Source: an uncultured Bacteroidales bacterium
Lineage (GTDB): Bacteria > Bacteroidota > Bacteroidia > Bacteroidales > Paludibacteraceae
Direction of reading: 5' to 3'
Assembly: GCA_902778935.1 (NCBI GenBank)
Contig: CACYZT010000006.1
Coordinates: 82,784 to 146,783 of the forward strand
DNA length: 64,000 bases
The notes under the pieces are model-generated. The model did no database searches and was not told where the DNA came from. It saw only the letters and a program-made list of their open reading frames with translations. Below are positions 43,065-50,894 of this stretch, one piece after another. The position numbers and the translations under genes were made by a program. Numbering within the stretch: the stretch's first letter is position 1; every line of letters starts with the position of its first letter.

Positions 43065-46000
43065 CTATTTTTCTTCTCGTATTGGGCGAACATTAAAATA
43101 AATGCCATCACTGCCGCTACTAGTGTTTTGTACCCCATCATTAAAATTAACCGTATAGCAAATGCGATAAGACCCATTAAAATAATAAGAGGAAGACCAA
43201 TATATGCATGGGGCAGAAGAACTAGTAGTACTTGATGTAACTGTAACAAATCCTCCTATAGATGCTCTGAGTGCATACATTTGGTACAGTTCTTCCTTTG
43301 TCGGTAATCTCCAATCTGAATAGCCATATAGATACAAGCCCTCACAATACGTATCGGCTTGACTCCAAGTCATCAAATTCGGTGCATTAGGGGCTACTCT
43401 ATATGTTTTCTCGTTGAAAATAAAGGTGGGTAGAGAAAGATAATCCAAATCAACAGATACTTCATTCCCATAGGTTGTACCATTAGCATTAGTCGCATAG
43501 GCTCTTACATAAATGGTACCACTTATGGAAGAACTTATAGTTGAAGTATAATAACCTTTTCCCGTTCCATCAGAAGTATGTGTATATGTGGCAGATAAAT
43601 CAGGGTTAGGGAATGTTCCGTAACAAATTCCTCTTGCTAAAATAGCAGAGCCTCCGTCGTCTGTTACATTACCTCCGGATAAGAATGTTTGACCATTCTT
43701 GGTTATAGCCGTAGTAGTCACTGTTGGCAAACCATTCCCTGTAGTTAATGAGACTACTTTTCCATAGCCTGTTCCGATGCTATTTGTTGCATATGCCCGT
43801 ACATAGTAGGTAGTACTGACATCAACGTTGGTAATTACGGAAGAGAAGGTTCCTGTTCCGATACCAGCAGTTGTATAACTATCTTCAATAGTCGGAGTTG
43901 AGTTGGCCGTACTATAGCATATACCACGAGTTGTTATTGAGTAACCGCCATCATTTGTAATGGATCCTCCGGAAGAAATCTGTGTAGAGGTAGCTGTTGT
44001 TTGGGAAGTCGTTACAACAGGAAGACCATCATTCGTAGTAAAACTCTTTTGCTCACTATATGCTGTAGCAACATCTGTTGTTGCATAACCACGGACATAA
44101 TAAGTTGTATTAGGTGCGAGTCCCGTCATATTGCACAGATATGCAGTATTCATTTGTTTTCCCCCGGCAACAGTCTTGTTATCCGTAGTTGTTGGGTTCG
44201 GATTGCTACTCCAACATATACCGCAACTTTGCAAGGTAGCACTGCCAGCATCTGTAACTGTTACAGAGGTAGAAGCTGTCAGTGCAGTAATATTAGAGAC
44301 TGCATCTATAGAAACACTCGCGTTACCATCTTTAGTTTGAATCGACACAACATTTCCATATGCAGTTCCATTTTCGTTAGTAGCGTAAGCGCGAATATGA
44401 TAAGTAGTTGCCGCCGTCAATCCGGTAATGGATACATTAAAGGCACCATTTCCTTTTCCTCCCATCACTTTTTCGTCAGTAATAGTAGGTGCGGAGTTTG
44501 TGCTACTATAGCATACTCCTCGTTCCGTAACAGCATATCCACCATTATTTGTGACACTACCTCCTACTGCTATTGATGTAGCTGTAGATGTGGGAGATGT
44601 TGTGGAAACTGTTGCTAAACCATCTTTGGTCGTAAATGTTTTTTGCTCGCTATATCCTACTCCAAGGGAATTGACAGCGTACGCACGGATATAGTACTTG
44701 GTATTTAGAGCTAAACTCGTCAAACTACCTGTAAATGCACCAACACCTGTTCCAATGGCTACATGTTCAGATGTATTGGTCGGATATTGTGATGTACTAT
44801 AGCAGAAGCCTCGTTCGGTAATAGTAACGCCCCCATCGCCAGTTACATTTCCAAAACATGTCACGCTACTAGCAGTAGGTTCTCCTATAGAATCCAAAAT
44901 CACAACAGGTATGCCATTTTCTGTTTTGAAAGTACGTTCTTCTCCATAACTTGTACCTGCAGCGGTAGTTGCATATGCTCGTACGTGGTATGTGGTTTTG
45001 TCCTTTAAGTTTGTTAGATTACTTACAAATGTTCCCATACCGGTACCATTAGTTGTATGTGCTCCTTCAATAGTTGGCTGTGATTCTGTACCATAGCATA
45101 CGCCACGAGCAGTTACAGAAAGTGTTCCATTGTCCGTCACATTTCCTCCACATGTGGCCTTGACAGAACCAATGTTAGTAACAGCATCTGTGGTTACCGT
45201 TGGGAGGCCAGAAAGAGTCTTTATCTCAAACTGTTCGCCATATGTCGTTTCTGTTGCATTGGTTGCGTATGCACGGACATAATATGTAGTTCCATACACT
45301 AGTTTAGTAATATTACTCTTATAATCGCCTAATCCTTTACCGGCAGTAGAATGGTCATCTTCAATAGTCGGGTATTGTGTTGTTGCATAGCAGAAACCAC
45401 GCGCAGTAACAGGGATATCACAATCCGACACTACTGTTCCATACGCGGTGAAGCCAGTCGCGGTAATATTGTTGATAGAATCAGTTGTCACTACTGCCAG
45501 ACCATCCAACGTGGTAATAATAATCTGCTCACCATAAACAGTAGCCGTACTATTGGTTGCATAGGTACGCACATAGTAAGTTGTATTCTCGATAAGATTA
45601 TTAAGAGAACTTGTAAACTCTCCAATTCCCGAACCATCGTTGGTGCAATCATCATCGATTGTAGGGTCCGGTTGGCGACTCCAGCAAGTTCCTTTTTTAA
45701 TCACAGGATAACCACCATCACTCTCAACGCGACCTTTGCATTTTGCCGAGTGTGCCGTGATACGAATGATGGTATCCGTTGTTACGATGGGCACTCCTAA
45801 TTCTGTTGTGAACTTAACTTGTTTGCCATAAGCCGTACCTAAGCGGTTAGTGGCATATGCACGCGCATAATATATTGTGTTATGCTCTAAATCTTTCAAG
45901 TTGCTCGTGAATGCCCCCAAACCGGAACCATCCGTTGTATGCCGACTATTTATCGTAGGTTGTTGTTCCGTGCCATAACATACACCTCGTGCCGTAACTG

Positions 46001-46451
46001 TCAAACGCCCATCAGTTTTAACTTCTCCGCCTAATATAGCGCCATCGGCAGTTATATCCGAAACATTATTAGTTTCCACGGTCGGTAAAGCAGGACCCTC
46101 CACTTCAATTACGCCTAAATCTACTTCGGCTTGGCCATAACCTCCTAGTGCTACCTTTTTGGGAACACATGTTGAGTCCCCTGCCAAGAGGTAATAATTA
46201 CCATCAATCTCACTAACACGTACCTTAAGTGAGAATAGACCGCCAGCATCTGTTTGCGTCTGACAATGAGTATTATAACCATCCGTTACCTTAACTGTCA
46301 AATCGGCAAACGGATTGGTCGTGTTGATATACACAACTTGTCCACGATATGTGACAATATCGTTCATATCACTTCCGCACCCGATAAAGAAGGTACTGAT
46401 GCTAACAATAATTATGGCAATAATGCCAAACCAAGTGAATCTAGTTTTCAT
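43065..46451 (-). CDS. Lipoprotein with nine FN3-like repeats and a C-terminal DUF1566/FISUMP-type domain
   Basis: The 1128-residue protein has a signal ending in the lipobox FFIGC with Cys25. After an N-terminal carboxypeptidase-regulatory-like part (TYRGQVVYINTTNPFADLTV), nine repeats of about 97 residues follow. Each has the pattern RGxCY, then TTYYVRAYATN, then G-x-x-YG. The C-terminal domain holds YSDWRLPTKEELYQMY and CIYWSSSYY, motifs of DUF1566/FISUMP domains. Such proteins are usually surface adhesins. Repeats 1-9 differ enough that recent expansion is unlikely. Confidence 0.85.
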   Translation of the reverse strand: MKTRFTWFGIIAIIIVSISTFFIGCGSDMNDIVTYRGQVVYINTTNPFADLTVKVTDGYNTHCQTQTDAGGLFSLKVRVSEIDGNYYLLAGDSTCVPKKVALGGYGQAEVDLGVIEVEGPALPTVETNNVSDITADGAILGGEVKTDGRLTVTARGVCYGTEQQPTINSRHTTDGSGLGAFTSNLKDLEHNTIYYARAYATNRLGTAYGKQVKFTTELGVPIVTTDTIIRITAHSAKCKGRVESDGGYPVIKKGTCWSRQPDPTIDDDCTNDGSGIGEFTSSLNNLIENTTYYVRTYATNSTATVYGEQIIITTLDGLAVVTTDSINNITATGFTAYGTVVSDCDIPVTARGFCYATTQYPTIEDDHSTAGKGLGDYKSNITKLVYGTTYYVRAYATNATETTYGEQFEIKTLSGLPTVTTDAVTNIGSVKATCGGNVTDNGTLSVTARGVCYGTESQPTIEGAHTTNGTGMGTFVSNLTNLKDKTTYHVRAYATTAAGTSYGEERTFKTENGIPVVILDSIGEPTASSVTCFGNVTGDGGVTITERGFCYSTSQYPTNTSEHVAIGTGVGAFTGSLTSLALNTKYYIRAYAVNSLGVGYSEQKTFTTKDGLATVSTTSPTSTATSIAVGGSVTNNGGYAVTERGVCYSSTNSAPTITDEKVMGGKGNGAFNVSITGLTAATTYHIRAYATNENGTAYGNVVSIQTKDGNASVSIDAVSNITALTASTSVTVTDAGSATLQSCGICWSSNPNPTTTDNKTVAGGKQMNTAYLCNMTGLAPNTTYYVRGYATTDVATAYSEQKSFTTNDGLPVVTTSQTTATSTQISSGGSITNDGGYSITTRGICYSTANSTPTIEDSYTTAGIGTGTFSSVITNVDVSTTYYVRAYATNSIGTGYGKVVSLTTGNGLPTVTTTAITKNGQTFLSGGNVTDDGGSAILARGICYGTFPNPDLSATYTHTSDGTGKGYYTSTISSSISGTIYVRAYATNANGTTYGNEVSVDLDYLSLPTFIFNEKTYRVAPNAPNLMTWSQADTYCEGLYLYGYSDWRLPTKEELYQMYALRASIGGFVTVTSSTTSSSAPCIYWSSSYYFNGSYRICYTVNFNDGVQNTSSGSDGIYFNVRPIREEK

Positions 46452-46457
46452 TTTTTG

Positions 46458-47396
46458 TTAGAATTTAATTTGCAATCCTGCACCCATAGCATAGGATGGG
46501 GTAGAAAATTCGTTAGTGGGAATAATAGCCGGGGCAAAAGCCATATTAACAGCTGCTTTCTTGTCTTTTACATACCATGCATGTACCATATTGCTTATAT
46601 GTACTACTGCACCGACGCCAAAGCAGGTCCACATGGCAATATCCAATGTATTTTTCATCTTTTTTGCATTCTGGTAGTCAGTATACGAGGTGCCGGAGGC
46701 TTTCATGATTTTGAGCTGTTCTTGCCCTAAGAAATAGCAAGCAGTGCCACCGCCGAAGATAGCTAACTCGCTCACCAAGAAAGCAGCTCCGGAACCATAT
46801 TGCCCTTTCAGCATTTGACCCATACCAGGAATAAATGCAGAAGCAACAATAGCTGTTACGTTTCGATCTTTAACAATCTGCAAAGAATCTTGTTTACGCT
46901 TCTCAGCAGCTTCAGCTTTCTCTTGTTGACGTTTGTCATATCGCTCATGTTTGAAGCATTCGTTAAAATCATCAAAGCGAGCTCGGTCGGCATAACCCAT
47001 TTCTGGGATTTGACATAACAACCAATAGTTCCAACCGCCAGTATCTTCATCACGGCGTGACGTATAGCAAGCTACATTCATAGGGATAGTAAAACGTTGA
47101 GAAAGCAACTTGACGTTCGTTCCGCTGGCTACGGCTTCACTAATATCTTCGGTATTCAACGGAATACCTAATTTCAATGCTACTTGCATAAATGCCTGCG
47201 TATAAGCAGCATTACGAGCTTCTGTCTCGGTTTCTCCCCAACCTCTCTCTACATGATAGTAAAAGGTTATATTGCTCCGTTCCGGTTTTTCGAAAACCCA
47301 GTCGGGCAATGGACGGCGCTTTGCCTGTGCATATATGTCATTGCTACCAGCAATTATAGCCAGCAATAACAACATAAAAGGAATAAATCTACGCAT
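46458..47396 (-). CDS. Exported protein with an LPP20-like N-terminus and a membrane C-terminus (312 residues)
   Basis: After a signal peptide (LLLLAIIAGSNDIYAQA), the N-terminal domain (LPDWVFEKPERSNITFYYHVERGWGETETEARNAAYTQA) matches the gene at 47402 in its motifs: PxWV, FYYxV and a run of Ala with Tyr/Asn. The C-terminal half has a Lys/Glu-rich helix, then SAFIPGMGQMLKGQYGSGAAF, a DUF5683-like pattern of membrane segments. Function is unknown. Confidence 0.68.
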   Translation of the reverse strand: MRRFIPFMLLLLAIIAGSNDIYAQAKRRPLPDWVFEKPERSNITFYYHVERGWGETETEARNAAYTQAFMQVALKLGIPLNTEDISEAVASGTNVKLLSQRFTIPMNVACYTSRRDEDTGGWNYWLLCQIPEMGYADRARFDDFNECFKHERYDKRQQEKAEAAEKRKQDSLQIVKDRNVTAIVASAFIPGMGQMLKGQYGSGAAFLVSELAIFGGGTACYFLGQEQLKIMKASGTSYTDYQNAKKMKNTLDIAMWTCFGVGAVVHISNMVHAWYVKDKKAAVNMAFAPAIIPTNEFSTPSYAMGAGLQIKF

Positions 47397-47401
47397 AATA
47401 T

Positions 47402-47839
47402 TTAATTACAATTGGTAAAATCTTCAAATCTTGGCTCATAACGTCCGTCGTCGGCAATTTGCCAAAGTACGTAAAGACGATAGAGCCCTCTTGTTGTTAC
47501 TTCCCACCAGTCGCAAACTTTATTAATGGGAATAGTCATATTCTGGTCTTGTACGTCAATAGCAGAACTAACTTGCCCCTCTAGTGCCGCTATATCATCG
47601 GACATATTTACGCGAACTCCTAATTTCCATTTGGCTTCCATGATAGCTTTGGCAAAAGCATTCGCATAGGCTTTGTCATAGGACAAGCCTTCACCCATGG
47701 TGACACGGTAATAGAAGTGTTTTTGCGGGTTCGCGCTTGGTAAATGGGTCACCCACTGCGGCATATCGCGATCAATTTGCGCGAATGCCACAATGGATAC
47801 ACCTATAAGAACCAACAAAAATAATGTCAGTCGCTTCAT
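47402..47839 (-). CDS. Exported protein, paralog of the N-terminal domain of its neighbour (145 residues)
   Basis: The signal peptide MKRLTLFLLVLIGVSIVAFA is followed by MPQWVTHLPS, FYYRVTMGEGLSYDKAYANA and TIPINKVCDWWE, which parallel the N-terminal domain of the protein at 46458. It looks like a stand-alone copy of that domain. The start at 47839 gives the signal peptide directly. It lies 5 bases upstream of that gene. Confidence 0.68.
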   Translation of the reverse strand: MKRLTLFLLVLIGVSIVAFAQIDRDMPQWVTHLPSANPQKHFYYRVTMGEGLSYDKAYANAFAKAIMEAKWKLGVRVNMSDDIAALEGQVSSAIDVQDQNMTIPINKVCDWWEVTTRGLYRLYVLWQIADDGRYEPRFEDFTNCN

Positions 47840-47840
47840 G

Positions 47841-48662
47841 TTATTCCTCAATTTCTTTGCGTTGTTTTTCTAATGCTGCATTCTCTTTTGCTGCATTAGC
47901 ATCCAATTCAGCCTGCATACGTTTGCGGAATAAAGCTTTGTCAATATCCATTTTCTTGACTGCTTCTTCTGCGATAGCATCTATTACTTGTTGTGCAGGG
48001 ACATACAAAGCCTCATAACAAACATATTGCTGATATCTATCTTTTCCGAATTGGCGACAATCTACAACGAATAGTTCATTGATGGCCTTCTCACCAACAG
48101 CAACTGCAAGGCCTTCTAACTGAGCTCCTATTATACGTTGTTTTTCCGGTGTACTTGTGTCTTTAGAATATTGCTCTACACCATTCTTGATAACACCTAA
48201 AAAACGAGTGGTAAGATCTGATAACCCTACACGGTTAGCATTTAATTCAGCTGCTTCTTGTGTATCTTGACCAGTGGAAATTCCTTGTGCCGCCATTTGT
48301 CCACGCACTTTATTTAACGCTATGAATTCATCCATACAAGGTGTGTAAATCAATTGAACGCCGCCTTCCATCACTTGCGTCATTTGATTTTTTGATTGCA
48401 TTTGAGCTCTTTGACCTTCACGCTTTAAATCTTTCTTTTCTTTTTCCCAAGCTTCCTCTTCTGCTTGCTGCTGTTGAACTCTTTTAATACTATCCATCTT
48501 CATCTTGTGAAGCAGTTCTGCCTCTTCAGCTTTTTGCTTTTGCTCTAATTCCCATTGTGCTTTTGCAGCAGCTTTTTTCTCTTTGCGGGTTTGAGCCTGT
48601 GCCGGCATAACCATTACCATTGACATTGCTACGATTGTAGCGAAGAACATAAACTTTTTCAT
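47841..48662 (-). CDS. Exported coiled-coil-rich protein of unknown function (273 residues)
   Basis: The signal peptide (KKFMFFATIVAMSMVMVMPAQA) is followed by about 80 residues of charged helix rich in Lys, Glu and Gln. A central part follows (GGVQLIYTPCMDEFIALNKVRGQMAAQG), and it ends in another Glu/Lys helix. It is the first of three linked genes (48662 to 46458), which seem to form one export-related operon. Its stop overlaps the next ATG region by a few bases. No named family is recognised. Confidence 0.65.
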   Translation of the reverse strand: MKKFMFFATIVAMSMVMVMPAQAQTRKEKKAAAKAQWELEQKQKAEEAELLHKMKMDSIKRVQQQQAEEEAWEKEKKDLKREGQRAQMQSKNQMTQVMEGGVQLIYTPCMDEFIALNKVRGQMAAQGISTGQDTQEAAELNANRVGLSDLTTRFLGVIKNGVEQYSKDTSTPEKQRIIGAQLEGLAVAVGEKAINELFVVDCRQFGKDRYQQYVCYEALYVPAQQVIDAIAEEAVKKMDIDKALFRKRMQAELDANAAKENAALEKQRKEIEE

Positions 48663-48732
48663 TGTTTAATAGATTTTAGTTTTGTGCCTACTCACTTGTG
48701 GCATTTCGGCATACTCCGTTTATTATGTTTGG

Positions 48733-49197
48733 TTATTCACTTATTACAAGACGGACAGAGCAACCCCAGCAATTGGATTCTTCAAGGATCTGTCTTTGGT
48801 TGTCGGACAATACATAGACATACGCGTAGTTGCTTCCGGCATTGTCCAATGTCCATAGTACTGCGGCAGAGCCTTCTTTATGCAAATCTTCGTCGCAGTC
48901 CTTATACCCCTCAAACCGAAAATATATTGAATTTTGATTTGGTCCGGTTACGCGATAACCTTTTCCTGTCCATTTCCAGGTACAATTATACAGAAGCTCT
49001 TTTACTTGCGCTCTGTTGGGCAAGGCCTCGCCATAATAGTATCGAGCTGAAGGATAAGTGTAATACCCTGGCTCATCAACAGCTTTCCAGTAGGTTCCGC
49101 TTGGTAACCCTAAATCGACATAACCAACCGGGATGTCCTTTGCAGACATCGAGATGGATACGATTATCATCGCAATGATCGATATAATCTTTTTCAT
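48733..49197 (-). CDS. Exported FISUMP-like domain protein (154 residues)
   Basis: A signal peptide (MKKIISIIAMIIVSISMSA) precedes YVDLGLPSGTYWKAVDEPGYY, a hallmark of Bacteroidales FISUMP/DUF1566-like domains. Then come RAQVKELLYNCTWKWTGKGYRV and a Cys-rich end (ESNCWGCSVRLVISE). It is a single domain of the kind that caps the large lipoprotein at 43065. It lies downstream of the rod-shaped RNA structure. Confidence 0.75.
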   Translation of the reverse strand: MKKIISIIAMIIVSISMSAKDIPVGYVDLGLPSGTYWKAVDEPGYYTYPSARYYYGEALPNRAQVKELLYNCTWKWTGKGYRVTGPNQNSIYFRFEGYKDCDEDLHKEGSAAVLWTLDNAGSNYAYVYVLSDNQRQILEESNCWGCSVRLVISE

Positions 49198-49264
49198 GGT
49201 CGCTATATATTTTATGTTCGTGCGCGCACATATAGAAAAGCGCAGACTTCGCTATTGCTCATCT
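49198..49264 (-). promoter_or_regulatory. Leader with a GTGCGCGCAC palindrome ahead of the FISUMP-like gene
   Basis: In the last 60 bases before the start codon the perfect palindrome GTGCGCGCAC (49220-49229) is flanked by CTATAT and ATATAG, which can pair. This would fold a hairpin directly ahead of the ATG. Confidence 0.4.
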
Positions 49265-49446
49265 ACGCACAAGGACCTTAGCACTTGTCCCTCCAGTCAA
49301 ATAAACAACAATGAAACCTACGCCGATATGACAAACCGCCTGCGAAGAAACAGCAGAGTCGGTACAAAAGTCATACCCGTAGGCATCTATTGTTACTTTG
49401 CTTTTGACTGGAAATAAACTAAAAGTGTGCTAAGCTTTTTGTGCGT
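49265..49446 (-). ncRNA. 182-nt rod-shaped structured RNA candidate
   Basis: Paired arms follow each other inward: ACGCACAA with TTGTGCGT (49265-49272/49439-49446), CTTAGCAC with GTGCTAAG, TCCAGTCAAA with TTTGACTGGA (49292-49301/49403-49412), AACAAT with ATTGTT, CCTACG with CGTAGG, TATGAC with GTCATA, ACCG with CGGT. Together they give a long rod with internal loops, like 6S-type RNAs. A promoter 90 bases upstream on the minus strand makes that the likely strand. No tmRNA or RNase P consensus is present. Either a separate RNA or a 5' leader is possible. Confidence 0.45.
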
Positions 49447-49534
49447 CAAATACAAAGCGTCAATAAACGCCATTCAATATGTAAAGAACCCACCACCATC
49501 CACCGCTTAACACGGCTTCGGCGTAAATTCGGCG

Positions 49535-49566
49535 ACAAAGGTACAACAAATTTTTGATATATGCAA
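49535..49566 (-). promoter_or_regulatory. Bacteroidota-type promoter ahead of the rod-shaped RNA
   Basis: On the minus strand TTG (49566-49564) is followed after 20 bases by TACCTTTGT (49543-49535). Confidence 0.78.
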
Positions 49567-49820
49567 ATTTGTAAAGCTGTTTTTGCAATTTTTAAGCGAA
49601 ATGTAACAAAAAAGCAACCTTATGGCTGCTTAAGAGTTGTCCCATTTTACTCGACTTTGGCTTTCTCCAATATATGAGTTCATTTGCTACTTGTTTTCGC
49701 TACTTCACCGAGTCATTCTCGAATCATTCTCGAATCAATCTCGGTCCATTCTCGAGTCATTCTCGAGAGATAACATAGAAAAAGTGCTCAGTTTTACGTC
49801 TCGGGCTGGGGACGATATTA
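49567..49820. other. Gene-free stretch with an 11-bp repeat array
   Basis: No gene is seen. It holds the five-copy 11-base array at 49710-49764 between the DUF3990 module and the upstream promoter. Confidence 0.5.
49710..49764. repeat. 11-bp tandem repeat, five copies
   Basis: The units GAGTCATTCTC, GAATCATTCTC, GAATCAATCTC, GGTCCATTCTC and GAGTCATTCTC follow at exact 11-base spacing. Confidence 0.9.
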
Positions 49821-50006
49821 TTAAATCGCTTGAGCGAGATATTCATCGCCCATTAGGTACAACCCCGTTGCAGGATCGTGAAGGTCCTTGCTTAATGGAG
49901 ATGTATAGAACAATTCAAAAGCGCGAGAGGCGCTAACGCCTTTGCGTTCGCTAATGCGTGTTACAACACGACCTATCTTATTCCACATCAATACATCGCT
50001 TAGCAT
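49821..50006 (-). CDS. DUF3791-like small protein (61 residues)
   Basis: This third gene of the module begins MLSDVLMWNKIGRVVTRISE; an alternative ATG at 49988 starts with MWNKIG. It ends in HDPATGLYLMGDEYLAQAI. The RAFELFYTSPLSKDLHDPATGLY part matches DUF3791-type proteins. Its start overlaps the DUF3990 stop by 7 bases. A small partner gene after the ADP-ribosyltransferase-like gene is a common feature of such loci. Confidence 0.65.
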   Translation of the reverse strand: MLSDVLMWNKIGRVVTRISERKGVSASRAFELFYTSPLSKDLHDPATGLYLMGDEYLAQAI

Positions 50007-50485
50007 TTGATTGCCTCCTTAAAATTCAAGTATTTATCTATCGCTTCCTGGTTCAAAATGCAAATCTGATGATTTGGTTGGTGCTTGCTCAACTCTTGCA
50101 GGGCGTAGTCAGCACTTACTGTTCCTGCAATATAACCCTCCACCATATCAATCACACGGTCATTGGCAATGCCGCCTTCAATACAATCATATTCTATCCA
50201 AGGCTTTTTGCCTGTTCGACTATTAGCAATGAAATTGAGCCAATCGGCATCGTAATGCGGGAAAAACAAATATCGATAGTTGGCGCGGATAGCATCTATA
50301 TCTAAGTCATATACAGACAAAATCTTATCACCCTTGCGCTGACGAGCCATTCTATCAGCCCAAAGCTCTGCTTGACTTCGCAAAAGAGTCACATAAAATC
50401 CTTTCCCAAAGTCTAAACCTTCGCGACCGGCACTAACCAGCGGATTAGTAATCGGCTCTGTTCCTCCATGATATACTTCAATCAT
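50000..50485 (-). CDS. DUF3990 family protein, ADP-ribosyltransferase-like
   Basis: The 161-residue protein begins MIEVYHGGTEPI and has GLDFGKGFYVTLLRSQAELWADRMA, the core of DUF3990. The family shares features with ADP-ribosyltransferase folds (an N-terminal H or Y in YHGG, then F-x-K-G-F-Y-x-T and a later acidic residue). It may be the toxic part of a toxin-antitoxin module. The start at 50485 overlaps the upstream DUF3791 stop by 4 bases (ATGA), indicating coupled translation. Confidence 0.78.
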   Translation of the reverse strand: MIEVYHGGTEPITNPLVSAGREGLDFGKGFYVTLLRSQAELWADRMARQRKGDKILSVYDLDIDAIRANYRYLFFPHYDADWLNFIANSRTGKKPWIEYDCIEGGIANDRVIDMVEGYIAGTVSADYALQELSKHQPNHQICILNQEAIDKYLNFKEAIKC

Positions 50486-50733
50486 ACGCCTTGTTTTTGT
50501 TCCCACAATTCGAGGGTGTAGATAATATCTTTTGTAACATTCTCGCGGCTCTCACTATGTAGCACTTCATAGCAGGGGATAATGTATTCATCTATTAGAT
50601 TTACGCGCGCCATGCGACGATAAATTTCGTCTGCCGGCTGTTGCAAAGCAGAAGCTACCGACTCCACACAAGAGGCCGTGAAGATATTCCGACTTTCCGC
50701 AGATGAGGGATTGTATTTATAAGGCTCACTCAT
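50482..50733 (-). CDS. DUF3791 family protein (83 residues)
   Basis: The protein contains RNIFTASCVESVASALQQPADEIYRRM and ends with YTLELWEQKQG, typical of DUF3791. It precedes DUF3990 with a 4-base overlap. The start codon at 50731-50733 is preceded directly by 16 A residues on the coding strand, so the 17-base A run including the ATG sits at the start site. This could allow slippage or set translation strength. Confidence 0.75.
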   Translation of the reverse strand: MSEPYKYNPSSAESRNIFTASCVESVASALQQPADEIYRRMARVNLIDEYIIPCYEVLHSESRENVTKDIIYTLELWEQKQGV

Positions 50734-50749
50734 TTTTTTTTTTTTTTTT
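50734..50749 (-). repeat. Homopolymer A tract at a start codon
   Basis: Sixteen A residues on the minus strand run straight into the ATG of the DUF3791 gene. It is the longest homopolymer in the window. Confidence 0.9.
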
Positions 50750-50770
50750 CTATCTTTGCAACTTTCGGCT

Positions 50771-50802
50771 GCAAAGTTATAGTTTTTTTATGACATATGC
50801 AA
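50771..50802 (-). promoter_or_regulatory. Bacteroidota-type promoter of the DUF3791-DUF3990 module
   Basis: On the minus strand TTG (50802-50800) is followed after 20 bases by TAACTTTGC (50779-50771). The leader is about 30 bases and consists largely of the A tract. Confidence 0.8.
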
Positions 50803-50894
50803 GTTTTACGGCAAAAATCTACAATTTTTATGCGAAATGTAACAAAAAAGCAACCTCATGGTTGCTAATGTTACTCTCTCTTGGGATTAGAGGG

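Noticed and set aside
43061-43249. Short membrane-like frame at the end of the repeat lipoprotein
   Set aside because: It is an alternative frame of the DUF1566-like domain, whose conserved motifs are in the long frame.
49265-49446. tmRNA or RNase P RNA for the rod structure
   Set aside because: There is no tRNA-like end or tag reading frame, and the universal RNase P core sequence is absent.
50751-50759. Plus-strand promoter TATCTTTGC next to the A/T tract
   Set aside because: No TTG lies 20 bases upstream, and no plus-strand gene follows.
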